Shown: piece by piece, positions 1 to 7,656 of the stretch
How positions within the stretch are numbered: position 1 is the first letter of the stretch
Layout of the letters: every line of letters begins with the position of its first letter
Assembly: GCF_035967765.1 (NCBI RefSeq)
Contig: NZ_JAYWIT010000003.1
Strand: one strand, 5' to 3'
Length of the DNA stretch: 64,000 bases
Origin: Conexibacter stalactiti
GTDB lineage: Bacteria > Actinomycetota > Thermoleophilia > Solirubrobacterales > Solirubrobacteraceae
Program-made: the position numbers and the translations under genes
The notes under the pieces: model-generated
What the model saw: only the letters and a program-made list of their open reading frames with translations
Databases searched by the model: none
What the model was told of the DNA's origin: nothing

Positions 1-952
1 CGCCGGTCGGCTCGCGCTGCTCGGAGGCGGCCGCCGCGGCAGCGGCAGCGGCTGCCCCGCCGCGCAGCACGCGCGTCGCGGCGGTGCCGGCCGGCAGGTG
101 GGCGGTCTGGTCGGTCGCGGTCACCGGCGAGATGCCGCGGGCACCGGCGCGCAGCGCGCGGCCGAATGCCTCGGCGTCGGCGGGGCGACCGTCCGGCTCC
201 AGCGCAAGCGCCATCGCGACCGCCTGCGACAGCGTCGCCGGCACGTCCGGGTTGAGGTCCTCGAGCCGCAGCGGCGCCTCGCGCTGCTGCTTGAGTGCCA
301 GCTCCGACAGCGAGGTCGCCTCGTACGGCAGGCGGCCCGACAGCAGCTGGTAGGCGACGACGCCGAGCGAGTAGATGTCGGCGCGCGGGCCCGACTCCTC
401 GCCGCGCGCCTGCTCGGGCGCCAGGTAGGCGGCGGTGCCGAGCACCGAGCCGACCTGCGTGATGCTCGACTGCTCGGTCGCCTTCGCGATCCCGAAGTCG
501 GCGAGCTTGACGACGCCGTCCTGCGAGCGCAGCAGGTTGCCCGGCTTCACGTCGCGGTGCACGACGCCGTTGCGGTGGGCGTAGTCGAGACCGCGACAGG
601 CCTGCACGAGGATCTCGACCGCCTCCTCGACGTCGAGGTGCCCGCGCTCCCTCAGCAGCTCCGCGCACGACTGCCCCTGCACGTACTCCATCACGATGAA
701 GTGCTGGTGCTGGGCCTCGTCGAGGCCGAAGTCGAAGACCTGCACGACGTTGGGGTGGACCAGCCGCGCCGCCGCCAGCGCCTCGCGGCGGAAGCGCGAG
801 ACGAACGACGGATCGTCGGCGAGGTGCTCGGCGAGCAGCTTGACGGCGACGTAGCGCTCCAGCCGGCGGTCGAAGGCGAGCTGGACGGTCGACATGCCGC
901 CGATCCCCAGCCGCCGCTCCAGCTCGTAGCGCCCTGCGATCGCCTGGCTCAC
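1..952 (-). CDS. Serine/threonine protein kinase, PknB-like (C-terminus beyond window)
   Basis: Cytoplasmic kinase domain of a bacterial Hanks-type Ser/Thr kinase; 317 codons are visible and the frame runs off the left edge. The glycine-rich loop is GIGGMSTV (residues 16-23), the ATP lysine is K38 in VAVK, the catalytic loop HRDVKPGN spans 132-139, DFG is 152-154 and APE 178-180. After the domain (about residue 270) comes a Thr/Ala-rich linker with a run of alanines, which would normally lead to a transmembrane helix and an outside sensor domain not seen here. GTG is chosen as start because it begins directly before the SQAIAGRYELERRLG segment typical of the family and overlaps the upstream stop by four bases (GTGA). 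This indicates translational coupling to the lipoprotein gene. Substrates cannot be inferred. Confidence 0.93.
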   Translation of the reverse strand, partial: MSQAIAGRYELERRLGIGGMSTVQLAFDRRLERYVAVKLLAEHLADDPSFVSRFRREALAAARLVHPNVVQVFDFGLDEAQHQHFIVMEYVQGQSCAELLRERGHLDVEEAVEILVQACRGLDYAHRNGVVHRDVKPGNLLRSQDGVVKLADFGIAKATEQSSITQVGSVLGTAAYLAPEQARGEESGPRADIYSLGVVAYQLLSGRLPYEATSLSELALKQQREAPLRLEDLNPDVPATLSQAVAMALALEPDGRPADAEAFGRALRAGARGISPVTATDQTAHLPAGTAATRVLRGGAAAAAAAAAASEQREPTG

Positions 953-1578
953 GGCGTCCCTCCCTGTCCGGGCGCGAGCGCGCCGCCGGGGTTGCCCTGA
1001 TTGACGTCGGGCTGGCTCGGGTCGCCCGTGTCGCCCGTGTCGGGCGGCGTTTCGCCGCCGGTGTCGGGCGGCGTCGTACCGCCGCCGGTGTCCGGCGGGG
1101 TCGTGGTGCCGCCGCCGGTGTCGGGCGGCGTCGTCGGCGTCGTCTCCGGCGGGGTCGTCGGCGTCGTCACCGGCGGCTCGACCGGCGTCGTCTCGGCCGG
1201 GGTGGTGGTGGCCGGCGTCGTCGGCGTCGTCTCGGGCGTCGTGACGACGGTCGTCGGAATCGTCTCCTGATCGCACTCGACGACCAGCTCCTCCAGCGTC
1301 GAGGCACCCTGGCGCAGCCCGCGGATCAGTCTTCTGTCGACGCTCGCGGCGCTGAGACCGGCGACCTCGTCGCCGAATCTCGCCGCGGCCGCCTGGGCAC
1401 GGGTCACATCGCCGCCCTGGCAGGCAGCGGAGACGCCATCGAGGGCGGTGCTGAGCTTGTTCGCCTGATCGCCGGGAAGGAGACCGTTGCTGTCCCCGCA
1501 CGCGACGAAGATGGCGGCGGCGCAGCCCAGCACGCCGATCAAGATGGCTTTGGAAGCACGGCTGACGGCAAAGCGCAT
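949..1578 (-). CDS. Secreted lipoprotein with Thr/Pro-rich tail, unknown function
   Basis: A 209-aa protein of unrecognised family. Residues 10-27 form a lipoprotein signal with the cysteine at 27 (IFVAC), so the mature protein should be a membrane-anchored exported lipoprotein. A short helical segment (about 40-105) is followed by a low-complexity tail of TTP and PDTGGGTTP repeats to residue 190, probably an extended cell-wall-spanning stalk. Its stop overlaps the GTG of the downstream kinase gene, so the two are likely co-expressed. It may be a partner or substrate of that kinase, which is inference from position only. Upstream, the phosphoesterase gene ends 12 bp away on the same strand. 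Confidence 0.8.
   Translation of the reverse strand: MRFAVSRASKAILIGVLGCAAAIFVACGDSNGLLPGDQANKLSTALDGVSAACQGGDVTRAQAAAARFGDEVAGLSAASVDRRLIRGLRQGASTLEELVVECDQETIPTTVVTTPETTPTTPATTTPAETTPVEPPVTTPTTPPETTPTTPPDTGGGTTTPPDTGGGTTPPDTGGETPPDTGDTGDPSQPDVNQGNPGGALAPGQGGTP
1040..1135. repeat. Short imperfect tandem repeats inside the lipoprotein gene
   Basis: Units close to GCCGCCGGTGTCGGGCGGCGT recur several times and encode the PDTGGGTTP-type stalk. They are coding, in frame and imperfect, so they reflect a repetitive protein tail, not a CRISPR or intergenic element. Confidence 0.7.
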
Positions 1579-1590
1579 CGACCCACCATC

Positions 1591-2322
1591 CTACTGGCCG
1601 TGCGCGAGACGGTCGGCCAGCGAGTCCGGCAGGCGCTCCCGGCGGATCGCGGCGGCCGCCGCGGCGACGTCGTATTCGGTGCGGTGGAAGGCCGCCGTCC
1701 AGGCGTCGGTGTCGAGCAGCAGCCAACCGGCGCGCGGGTCGCCGTCGCGCGGCTGGCCGACGCTGCCGGGGTTCAGCAGCCACTCGCCGTCGGCGAGGTC
1801 GAGCAGGTCGCCGTCGAGGCGCTTCTCGCCGGTCGCCGCTCTGCCGGCGCCGCGCGTATAGGAGAGCGCCACGTGCGAATGGCCGATGCACGCGACTCTG
1901 TGGCGCAGAACGTCGAAGCAGAGCTCCGCTTGGAGCGGCGAGAGGACGTATTCCCAGACCGGGTCGCGCGGGCTGGCGTGGTAGAGCCCGACGGCCTCGT
2001 CGAGCTTCTGCGACTCGAGGCCGCGCAGGTAGTCGAGCGCGTCGGCGGCGATCGTCTCCTGGGTCCAGCGGGCGGCCAGCGCCGCGCCGGCCGAGAACTC
2101 GTCGAGCGGGATGTCGCCGCGCACGGCGAGGTCGTGGTTGCCGGCGAGCGAGACGGTCGCGTAGCGGCGGATCAGCGCGACGCAGGCGTCGGGATCGGCG
2201 CCGTAGCCGACGAGGTCGCCGAGGCACCACAGCTCGTCGGCCGTGACCGCCTCGACGGCGTCGAGCACGGCTTCGAGGGCCTGACGATTGCCGTGGATGT
2301 CGGAGACGACGGCGACGCGCAT
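1591..2322 (-). CDS. Calcineurin-like metallophosphoesterase (YfcE/MJ0936-type)
   Basis: A 243-aa cytoplasmic phosphoesterase of the small MPE family. Metal-binding motifs appear in order: SDIHGN (residues 7-12), GDLVGYG (about 35), AGNHD (about 60) and GHSH (about 145). The C-terminal NPGSVGQPR segment is typical of the YfcE/MJ0936 phosphodiesterase subgroup. Members cleave phosphodiester or phosphomonoester bonds with two metal ions; the substrate is not predictable. The start is the ATG immediately before the beta strand RVAVVSDIHG. The gene lies upstream of, and in the same direction as, the lipoprotein and kinase genes, so a three-gene transcript is possible. Confidence 0.9.
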   Translation of the reverse strand: MRVAVVSDIHGNRQALEAVLDAVEAVTADELWCLGDLVGYGADPDACVALIRRYATVSLAGNHDLAVRGDIPLDEFSAGAALAARWTQETIAADALDYLRGLESQKLDEAVGLYHASPRDPVWEYVLSPLQAELCFDVLRHRVACIGHSHVALSYTRGAGRAATGEKRLDGDLLDLADGEWLLNPGSVGQPRDGDPRAGWLLLDTDAWTAAFHRTEYDVAAAAAAIRRERLPDSLADRLAHGQ

Positions 2323-2400
2323 GGACGCGGAGTCTTACGCAGCGCGCCGGTCTGGCGCGTTGGTGCCACCTCTACAAGGAGGCGGGCGTGAGCTGGCGGG

Positions 2401-2709
2401 CTACTGCTCGCCGCGCGGGTCTTCGGGACCACCGAACTCGGGCAGGTTCTTGATGCCCTCGCTCGTCTGCCACTTCGAGTAGTTGTCCTCCATCGCGTCG
2501 ATCAGCTCACGCATGAAGCGCGGCGACAGATTGACGCGAGAGACGACCACGCCCGGGATCTCGTCGTCGTCGACCTCATGGTCGACACGAGCGAACGTGA
2601 CGGTGAACTCATACTCCGAGTGGCTCACGTTTGCGAAGTTCGAATACACCCCCGCCATGATGTCTGGCGAGAAGTGGATGTTGATGTGGCGCTCTCGGTC
2701 GTCGTCCAT
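2401..2709 (-). CDS. DUF3467-like small protein
   Basis: A 102-aa cytoplasmic protein. The segment HINIHFSPDIMAGVYSNF followed by SHSEYEFTVTFARV and then VVSRVNLSPRFMRELIDAM matches my recollection of the DUF3467 family, whose function is not established. The start is the ATG at 2709; an open extension upstream would run into rlmH and has no family-like sequence. The start codon is only 19 bp from the divergent rlmH start, so promoter elements must be shared or lie inside the opposing genes. A weak hairpin at 2341-2361 (6-8 bp stem, 5-nt loop) about 40 bp after the stop could end transcription before the phosphoesterase gene. Confidence 0.8.
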   Translation of the reverse strand: MDDDRERHINIHFSPDIMAGVYSNFANVSHSEYEFTVTFARVDHEVDDDEIPGVVVSRVNLSPRFMRELIDAMEDNYSKWQTSEGIKNLPEFGGPEDPRGEQ

Positions 2710-2715
2710 GGGGCC

Positions 2716-2721
2716 TAGTAT
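2716..2721 (+). promoter_or_regulatory. Possible -10 element (TAGTAT) for a leaderless rlmH
   Basis: TAGTAT lies 7 bp before the rlmH GTG, in the 19-bp gap between divergent start codons. Transcription would begin at or next to the GTG, giving a leaderless mRNA. The complementary strand reads ATACTA and could serve the DUF3467 gene. No convincing -35 was found. Confidence 0.35.
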
Positions 2722-2728
2722 CGCAGTC

Positions 2729-3133
2729 GTGCGCATCATCGTCCTGGCCGTCGGCAAGCTGCGGCCCCCCTTTGCAGACGACGTCCAGCACTACCAGAAG
2801 CTGCTCGCGCGCCATGCCCGCGTGGAGCTCGTGGAGGTGCGTGAGGACGAGCAGGTCTCCAGACGCATTCCCGAGCGCGCGTACGTCTCGCTGCTCGACA
2901 TCGGCGGCCAGTCGTACGACTCGGTCGAGTTCAGCCGTTTCCTGGAGGATCGGCGCCAAGGCGGGCGCGACGTCTGCTTCGTCGTCGGCGGCCCGTACGG
3001 CCTTCAGATCGAGGCCGATCACAGACTGTCGCTCGGCAGGCTGACGCTGCCGCACCAGCTCGCGCGCGTCGTGCTGCTGGAGCAGATCTACCGCGGCCAC
3101 AAGATCCTCGCGAACGAGCCGTACCACTACTGA
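2729..3133 (+). CDS. rlmH: 23S rRNA (pseudouridine1915-N3)-methyltransferase RlmH
   Basis: A 134-aa SPOUT-class methyltransferase that methylates pseudouridine 1915 in helix 69 of 23S rRNA using S-adenosylmethionine. Family marks are the N-terminal IIVLAVGKL, LLDIGGQ in the middle, the knot loop FVVGGPYGL, the LTLPHQLARVVLLEQIYR helix and the C-terminal NEPYHY. It is shorter than the E. coli enzyme (155 aa), mainly in the region after the first strand. The start is a GTG at 2729, because family homology begins exactly there; no Shine-Dalgarno sequence precedes it, consistent with a leaderless message. A strong hairpin follows the stop. Confidence 0.95.
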   Translation: MRIIVLAVGKLRPPFADDVQHYQKLLARHARVELVEVREDEQVSRRIPERAYVSLLDIGGQSYDSVEFSRFLEDRRQGGRDVCFVVGGPYGLQIEADHRLSLGRLTLPHQLARVVLLEQIYRGHKILANEPYHY

Positions 3134-3153
3134 GCAGCGCCGCGGCGGGACCG

Positions 3154-3187
3154 CGGCGGCGGTCGCGCCGAAGCGCGACCGCCGCCG
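3154..3187. terminator. Bidirectional intrinsic terminator-like hairpin
   Basis: A perfect 15-bp GC-rich stem (3154-3168 with 3173-3187) closes a CGAA tetraloop between the convergent rlmH and beta-propeller genes. No T-tract follows, as is common in high-GC actinobacteria. It can form on either strand. Confidence 0.75.
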
Positions 3188-3202
3188 GGCACGTCCCGTC
3201 GG

Positions 3203-5380
3203 TCAGCCGTCGAAGCGGGCGTAGCCGGAGGCCGGCACCGCGCCGGCGTTCCGCAGCTCGCCGCCGACGTCGAGCCGGTCGCCGGCGAGGCTGAGCGCCA
3301 TCGCACCGGCGTGGTAGCTCCAGACCGCCGGCGTCCACGCGTCGTAGGCGCCGGTCGTGGTGTCTATCGCGCGCACACCGTTGAACGTGCTGTACAGCGT
3401 CGTTCCGTCGAGCACCAGCGCCTCGCTGATGTCGTCGATGCTCGACCCGGCGGCGAAACCGGTGTCGGCAGCGCCGCTGGTCGCGTCGAGCGCGGCGAGG
3501 CCGTAGCCGGAGCCGCCGGCGCTGATGAACTGCCCGCCGACGTAGACAGTCGCCCCGTTCGCGACGATCGAGTTGACGCGGCCCGGTCTCGGCGCCGGCC
3601 CGAACGGACCTCTCGGTATCGGTCTGCCGGTCACCGTCGGGCTGAACGACAGCAGCGTCGCGTCGTCGCTGTCGAAGGCGGCCAGGCGCGTGCGCGTCTG
3701 CCCACCGACGCCGTCGAAGAGTCCGCCGGCGTAGACCGTCCCGCCGTCCTCGTCGAGCGCGTAGACGCCCGGGATCAGCGGATCCTCGTATATCGGCGTC
3801 GGCACGGGGATCGGCGAGGTGTGGGGTCCTGACCAGGTGATGTCCGCCGCGAACGGCGTGAGGCTGCCGTCGCTCGTCTCGAAGGCGGCGAGCCAGGTCC
3901 GTCTGTCGCCGTCGACGGCGGTGAAGGTGCCGCCGGCGTAGAGGCGCCCGTCGCCGATCGTCAGCGCGCGGACCGCGCCGCCGGTGACCTCGGGATCCCA
4001 CGACAGCAGCGAGCCGTTCGTGCCGTCTATCGCGGCGAGACGGCTGCGCGGCTGGCCGCCGAACTCGGTGAACTCGCCGCCGGCGACGACGGTCGTGCCG
4101 TCGACCGCGAGCGCCCGCACCATGCCGTTGGGGTTCGGGGACCACGGCAGCACCTTCCCGTCGCCGTCGAGCGCCGCGACGTTGTCGCGCTTGACGCCGC
4201 CGACGCTGGCGAACTGCCCGCCGACGTAGACGTGGTCGCCGGTCGGGACGATCGCGCTGACCTGTCCCGCGGTGCGCACGTGCCACGGCAGCAGTCTCTC
4301 GGTCGTCGTGTCGAACGCCGCGAGGCGGTAGCGCTCGCTGCCGTCGATCGCGGTGAAGCCGCCGCCGACGACGAGGTTGGTGCCGGAGATCGCGAGCGAG
4401 TGAACCTTCTGCCCGGCGTCCGGCGCCCAGCTGCTCAGCGTCCCGCTGCTCGCGTCGATCGCCGCGAGGCCGTGCCGGGTCTGACCGCCGACCTCCCAGA
4501 ACGTCCCGCCGACGTAGACGGTCGAGCTGGTCGCCGCGATCGCCATGACGTCGTAGGTCACGCTCGGCGGATCCCACGCGGTCGCGTCGCCGGTGAGCGG
4601 ATCGAGCGCGGCGAGACCGCCGCGCGTGGCTCCGCCGACCGCGGTGAAGCTGCCCGCCGCATAGACGACGCCGTTGGCGGCCGCGAGCTTGCCGACGCGG
4701 CCGTCCACGCCGGGATCCCAGGCGGTCAGCGTTCCGCTGCCGTCGTACGCGGCGAGGCCGTCGCGGGGAGTCCCGTCGACGTCGTCGAAGCTGCCGGCGA
4801 CGTAGAGCGTCGATCCGTCGCTCTCGAGCTCGTCGACGCCGTCGAACTCGCCGATGCCCGGATCCCAGCCGGTGTCGCCACCGTCGGTCGCTCTGAGCGC
4901 GCGGAAGCCGGAGCTGGAGGCCTCGATGTAGAGACGGGATCCGACGACGGCCAGGTCATGGACGGACGAGTCTTCGAGGTTCGCATCCCAGCCCGCGTCG
5001 ACGGTGCCGTCCGATCTGATGTGCGCGACCCCCTGACGGGCGAGCCCGCCGACGTGCGTGATCTCGCCGGCGACGAAGACGCCGCCGCTGCCGTCGGCGA
5101 CCGCCTCGTAGACCTCGCCGACGACCTGCGGGTATCTGGCGGCGATCGCGCCGCCTCTGGTGAACGGGACGCCGGCGCCGGTCTGCGGGCCGACGTAGTC
5201 GAAGTCGCCGCCGAGCACGGTCTTGCCGTCGACCTGCGCGATCGCGCGGACGCGGCCGTTGGTCACGTCGGCGCCGGTGTCGGCGGTGAGGCTGCGCGCC
5301 GCCGCGCCGGTGGCGCCGGGCGCGAGCAGCAACAGCGTCGCCGCGGCGCCGACCAGCCACCCTCGTGTGGTCTTGCTCAT
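3203..5380 (-). CDS. Secreted beta-propeller repeat protein (delta-60/DUF5122-like)
   Basis: A 725-aa exported protein. Residues 1-28 are a Sec signal peptide (KTTRGWLVGAA, hydrophobic core, AAARS). The rest is about 14 copies of a roughly 48-residue unit: VYVGGxFxxVGGxxRxxLAALD, then a GxLxxWxPxxxG strand. This looks like the delta-60/DUF5122 propeller family. No catalytic motif, LPXTG or C-terminal anchor is visible, so it is probably released or wall-associated, and binding or structural in role. It lies 22 bp downstream of a paralogue of the same layout on the same strand, so the pair looks like a tandem duplication and one operon. Arginine is often AGA, unlike the catabolic genes at the right of the window. 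Confidence 0.85.
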   Translation of the reverse strand: MSKTTRGWLVGAAATLLLLAPGATGAAARSLTADTGADVTNGRVRAIAQVDGKTVLGGDFDYVGPQTGAGVPFTRGGAIAARYPQVVGEVYEAVADGSGGVFVAGEITHVGGLARQGVAHIRSDGTVDAGWDANLEDSSVHDLAVVGSRLYIEASSSGFRALRATDGGDTGWDPGIGEFDGVDELESDGSTLYVAGSFDDVDGTPRDGLAAYDGSGTLTAWDPGVDGRVGKLAAANGVVYAAGSFTAVGGATRGGLAALDPLTGDATAWDPPSVTYDVMAIAATSSTVYVGGTFWEVGGQTRHGLAAIDASSGTLSSWAPDAGQKVHSLAISGTNLVVGGGFTAIDGSERYRLAAFDTTTERLLPWHVRTAGQVSAIVPTGDHVYVGGQFASVGGVKRDNVAALDGDGKVLPWSPNPNGMVRALAVDGTTVVAGGEFTEFGGQPRSRLAAIDGTNGSLLSWDPEVTGGAVRALTIGDGRLYAGGTFTAVDGDRRTWLAAFETSDGSLTPFAADITWSGPHTSPIPVPTPIYEDPLIPGVYALDEDGGTVYAGGLFDGVGGQTRTRLAAFDSDDATLLSFSPTVTGRPIPRGPFGPAPRPGRVNSIVANGATVYVGGQFISAGGSGYGLAALDATSGAADTGFAAGSSIDDISEALVLDGTTLYSTFNGVRAIDTTTGAYDAWTPAVWSYHAGAMALSLAGDRLDVGGELRNAGAVPASGYARFDG

Positions 5381-5402
5381 GTCAATGATCCTCTCTGTCG
5401 CG

Positions 5403-7538
5403 TCAGTCGGGGAAGCGGGCGTAGCCGGAGGTCGGCGAGAGGCCGATCGAGGCGAAGCTGCCGCCGACGTCGAGGCGCGTCCCCGCGAGGCTCAGCGCGT
5501 GCACCTCGCTGTAGGGGGAGACGTCCCATGTCGTGAGGCCGGTTGTCAGGTCGATCGCCCGCAGCGACTCGGTCGCGAGGTAGAGCGTCGAGCCGTCGAG
5601 CAGCATCACGTTGGTCGAGAAGGCAGAGCTCGGGAGCGTCCCCGATCTCGCTCCGGTGACGGCGTCGAGCGCGGCCGCGTTGGCCTGGTCGCCGGCGCCC
5701 GTCGTGAAGCGGCCACCGACGTAGACTGACCCGCCGCCGGCCTGCAGCGTGTAGATGCGGCCCTGCGGGATCGGTCTGCCGTCGCCGATCGCCTCCGGGT
5801 CCCACGGCAGCAGCGATCCGTCGTCGACGTCGACGGCCGCGAGGCTCCACCGTCTGACGCCGTCGACCTCTTCGAACAGGCCGCCGAGGTAGAGCGCGCC
5901 GTCGAGCACTGCGAGTGCTCTCACGCCCGTGATCGGCGCGCCGCCACCGCGGCCGAAGCTGACGTCGACCGACCACGGGGTCAGTCTGCCGTCGGCGAGG
6001 TCGAAGGTGGCCAGACCGCTGCGCGGCTGTCCGTCGATCGCTCTGAACCAGCCGCCCGTGTAGAGCCGGCCGTCATGCGCCAGCAGCGAGTAGACGTAGC
6101 CGTCGACCGACGGCGCCCAGCTCAGCAGCGAGCCGCTGCTCGTGTCGAAGGCGGCCAGCCCTCTGCGCGGCTGGCCGGCGACGGTCGTGAAGAACCCGCC
6201 GGCGGCGAGCCGCGATCCGTCGCGTTCGAGCGCCTGGACGGTGTTGTCGGGGTCAGGCGCCCACGGCAGCAGTCTGCCGGCGGCGTCGAGCGCCGCGAGG
6301 TTGTGGCGGATCGTGCCGCCGACGCTGTGGAAGTCGCCGCCGAGGTAGATGTGTCTGCCCGTCGCGGCGACGGCCCGGACATCGCCGCTGGCGGCGACGT
6401 TCCACGGCAAGAGGGCGTCGGCGCCGTCGAAGGCGGCGACGCGCAGCCGCGCCTGGCCGGCGATCTCGGTGAAGCTGCCGCCGACGACGAGGTTGTCGTC
6501 GGCCAGTGCGAGCGTCGAGATGCGGCCGTTCGGGTTCGGGTCCCAGCTGCGCAGCGTCCCGTCGTCGGCGTCCAGCGCGGCCAGCCCTCTGCGCGGCTGT
6601 CCGTCGACGGTCGTGAAGTCGCCGGAGGCGTAGATCGTCGTGCCGCGCGCCTGCAGCAGGCTGATCGAGTGGTTGACGTTCGGCCACCAGCCGAGGTACC
6701 GCTCCCCGGTCGTCGCGTCGTACGCGAGCGCGTCGGTGGTGAGGCTGAACGGACCCGGTCTGAGGCTGCCGGCGAGGTAGACCCGGCCGGCAGCCGTGGC
6801 GATCGAGCTGACCTCGCCGCTGAGGTCGACCGGCGACCAGGCGGTGAGCGCCCCGGTCGACGTGTCGACCGCGGCGATGCCCGGCCGCGGCTGACCGGCG
6901 ATGGTCGTGAAGCTGCCGCCGACGTAGAGCGTCGAGCCCTCGAGCTGCAGCGCGTCGACGAGCGATCCGGCAAATCTGCTGGAGGGCGCGGGATCCCAGC
7001 TCGTCGCGGCTCCGGTCGCCACGTCGATCGCGGCCAGCCCTCTGCGCGGCTGCCCGCCGACGGTGGTGAAGTAGCCGGCGGCGTAGAGCGTCGACCCGTC
7101 CCGCACGAGTCTCGTGAGGAAGCCGTTGGGCGCCGGGTTCCAGCTGCTGTCGAAGGAGCCGTCCGCTCTGATGTGAACGAGGTAGCGCCCTCTCGTGTTG
7201 ACGCCGCCGACGCTGTCGAGTCTGCCGCCGACGAAGACGCCGCCGGCGCCGTCGTCGACCGCCACCTCGATCCAGCCGGTCACCTGCGCGTAGCCCGATC
7301 TGAGCGGCACGCCCGCTCTCGTGAAGGGCACGCCGGCGCCCGTCGCGGCGCCGACATAGTCGAAGTCGCCCCCGAGCACGGTGTTGCCGCCGACCTGCTC
7401 GATCGCGTAGACCGTGCCGTCGGTGACGTCGACGCCGGACTGCGGCGTCGTGTCGCGGGCGGAGGCCGTCGCGCTGAACAGCAGCGCCGCAAGGGCGGCG
7501 AGTGCTGTCGCGATCCGTCGCTGCCTGAACCTGCTCAT
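5403..7538 (-). CDS. Secreted beta-propeller repeat protein, tandem paralogue
   Basis: A 711-aa paralogue of the downstream gene. It has a signal peptide at 1-27 (hydrophobic stretch ATALAALAALLFSATASA), then the same series of about 14 units of the form LYVGGxFTTVxGQPRRGLAALD. Both proteins begin their mature part with a V-L-G-G-D-F-D-Y-V-G unit and end in SGYARF plus two residues, so whole-gene duplication is more likely than independent assembly. Upstream, a purine-rich AAAGGGGA precedes the ATG at a usable distance. No enzymatic residues are recognised; surface display or ligand binding is inferred from the fold class only. Confidence 0.85.
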   Translation of the reverse strand: MSRFRQRRIATALAALAALLFSATASARDTTPQSGVDVTDGTVYAIEQVGGNTVLGGDFDYVGAATGAGVPFTRAGVPLRSGYAQVTGWIEVAVDDGAGGVFVGGRLDSVGGVNTRGRYLVHIRADGSFDSSWNPAPNGFLTRLVRDGSTLYAAGYFTTVGGQPRRGLAAIDVATGAATSWDPAPSSRFAGSLVDALQLEGSTLYVGGSFTTIAGQPRPGIAAVDTSTGALTAWSPVDLSGEVSSIATAAGRVYLAGSLRPGPFSLTTDALAYDATTGERYLGWWPNVNHSISLLQARGTTIYASGDFTTVDGQPRRGLAALDADDGTLRSWDPNPNGRISTLALADDNLVVGGSFTEIAGQARLRVAAFDGADALLPWNVAASGDVRAVAATGRHIYLGGDFHSVGGTIRHNLAALDAAGRLLPWAPDPDNTVQALERDGSRLAAGGFFTTVAGQPRRGLAAFDTSSGSLLSWAPSVDGYVYSLLAHDGRLYTGGWFRAIDGQPRSGLATFDLADGRLTPWSVDVSFGRGGGAPITGVRALAVLDGALYLGGLFEEVDGVRRWSLAAVDVDDGSLLPWDPEAIGDGRPIPQGRIYTLQAGGGSVYVGGRFTTGAGDQANAAALDAVTGARSGTLPSSAFSTNVMLLDGSTLYLATESLRAIDLTTGLTTWDVSPYSEVHALSLAGTRLDVGGSFASIGLSPTSGYARFPD

Positions 7539-7656
7539 GGCACCGAATCCCCTTTCGGTGTGAGGTGTATGGAGGCGCGCCGGTCCCCTGGCGCACGCCC
7601 GACGCTAGTCGAGCGCGCGGCCAGGGGCTAGCAATGCACAGGTATCTGTGGTGCTG

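Noticed and set aside
1001..1270. Val/Gly-rich 89-codon plus-strand frame
   Set aside because: It is the complement of the Thr/Pro repeat tail of the lipoprotein gene.
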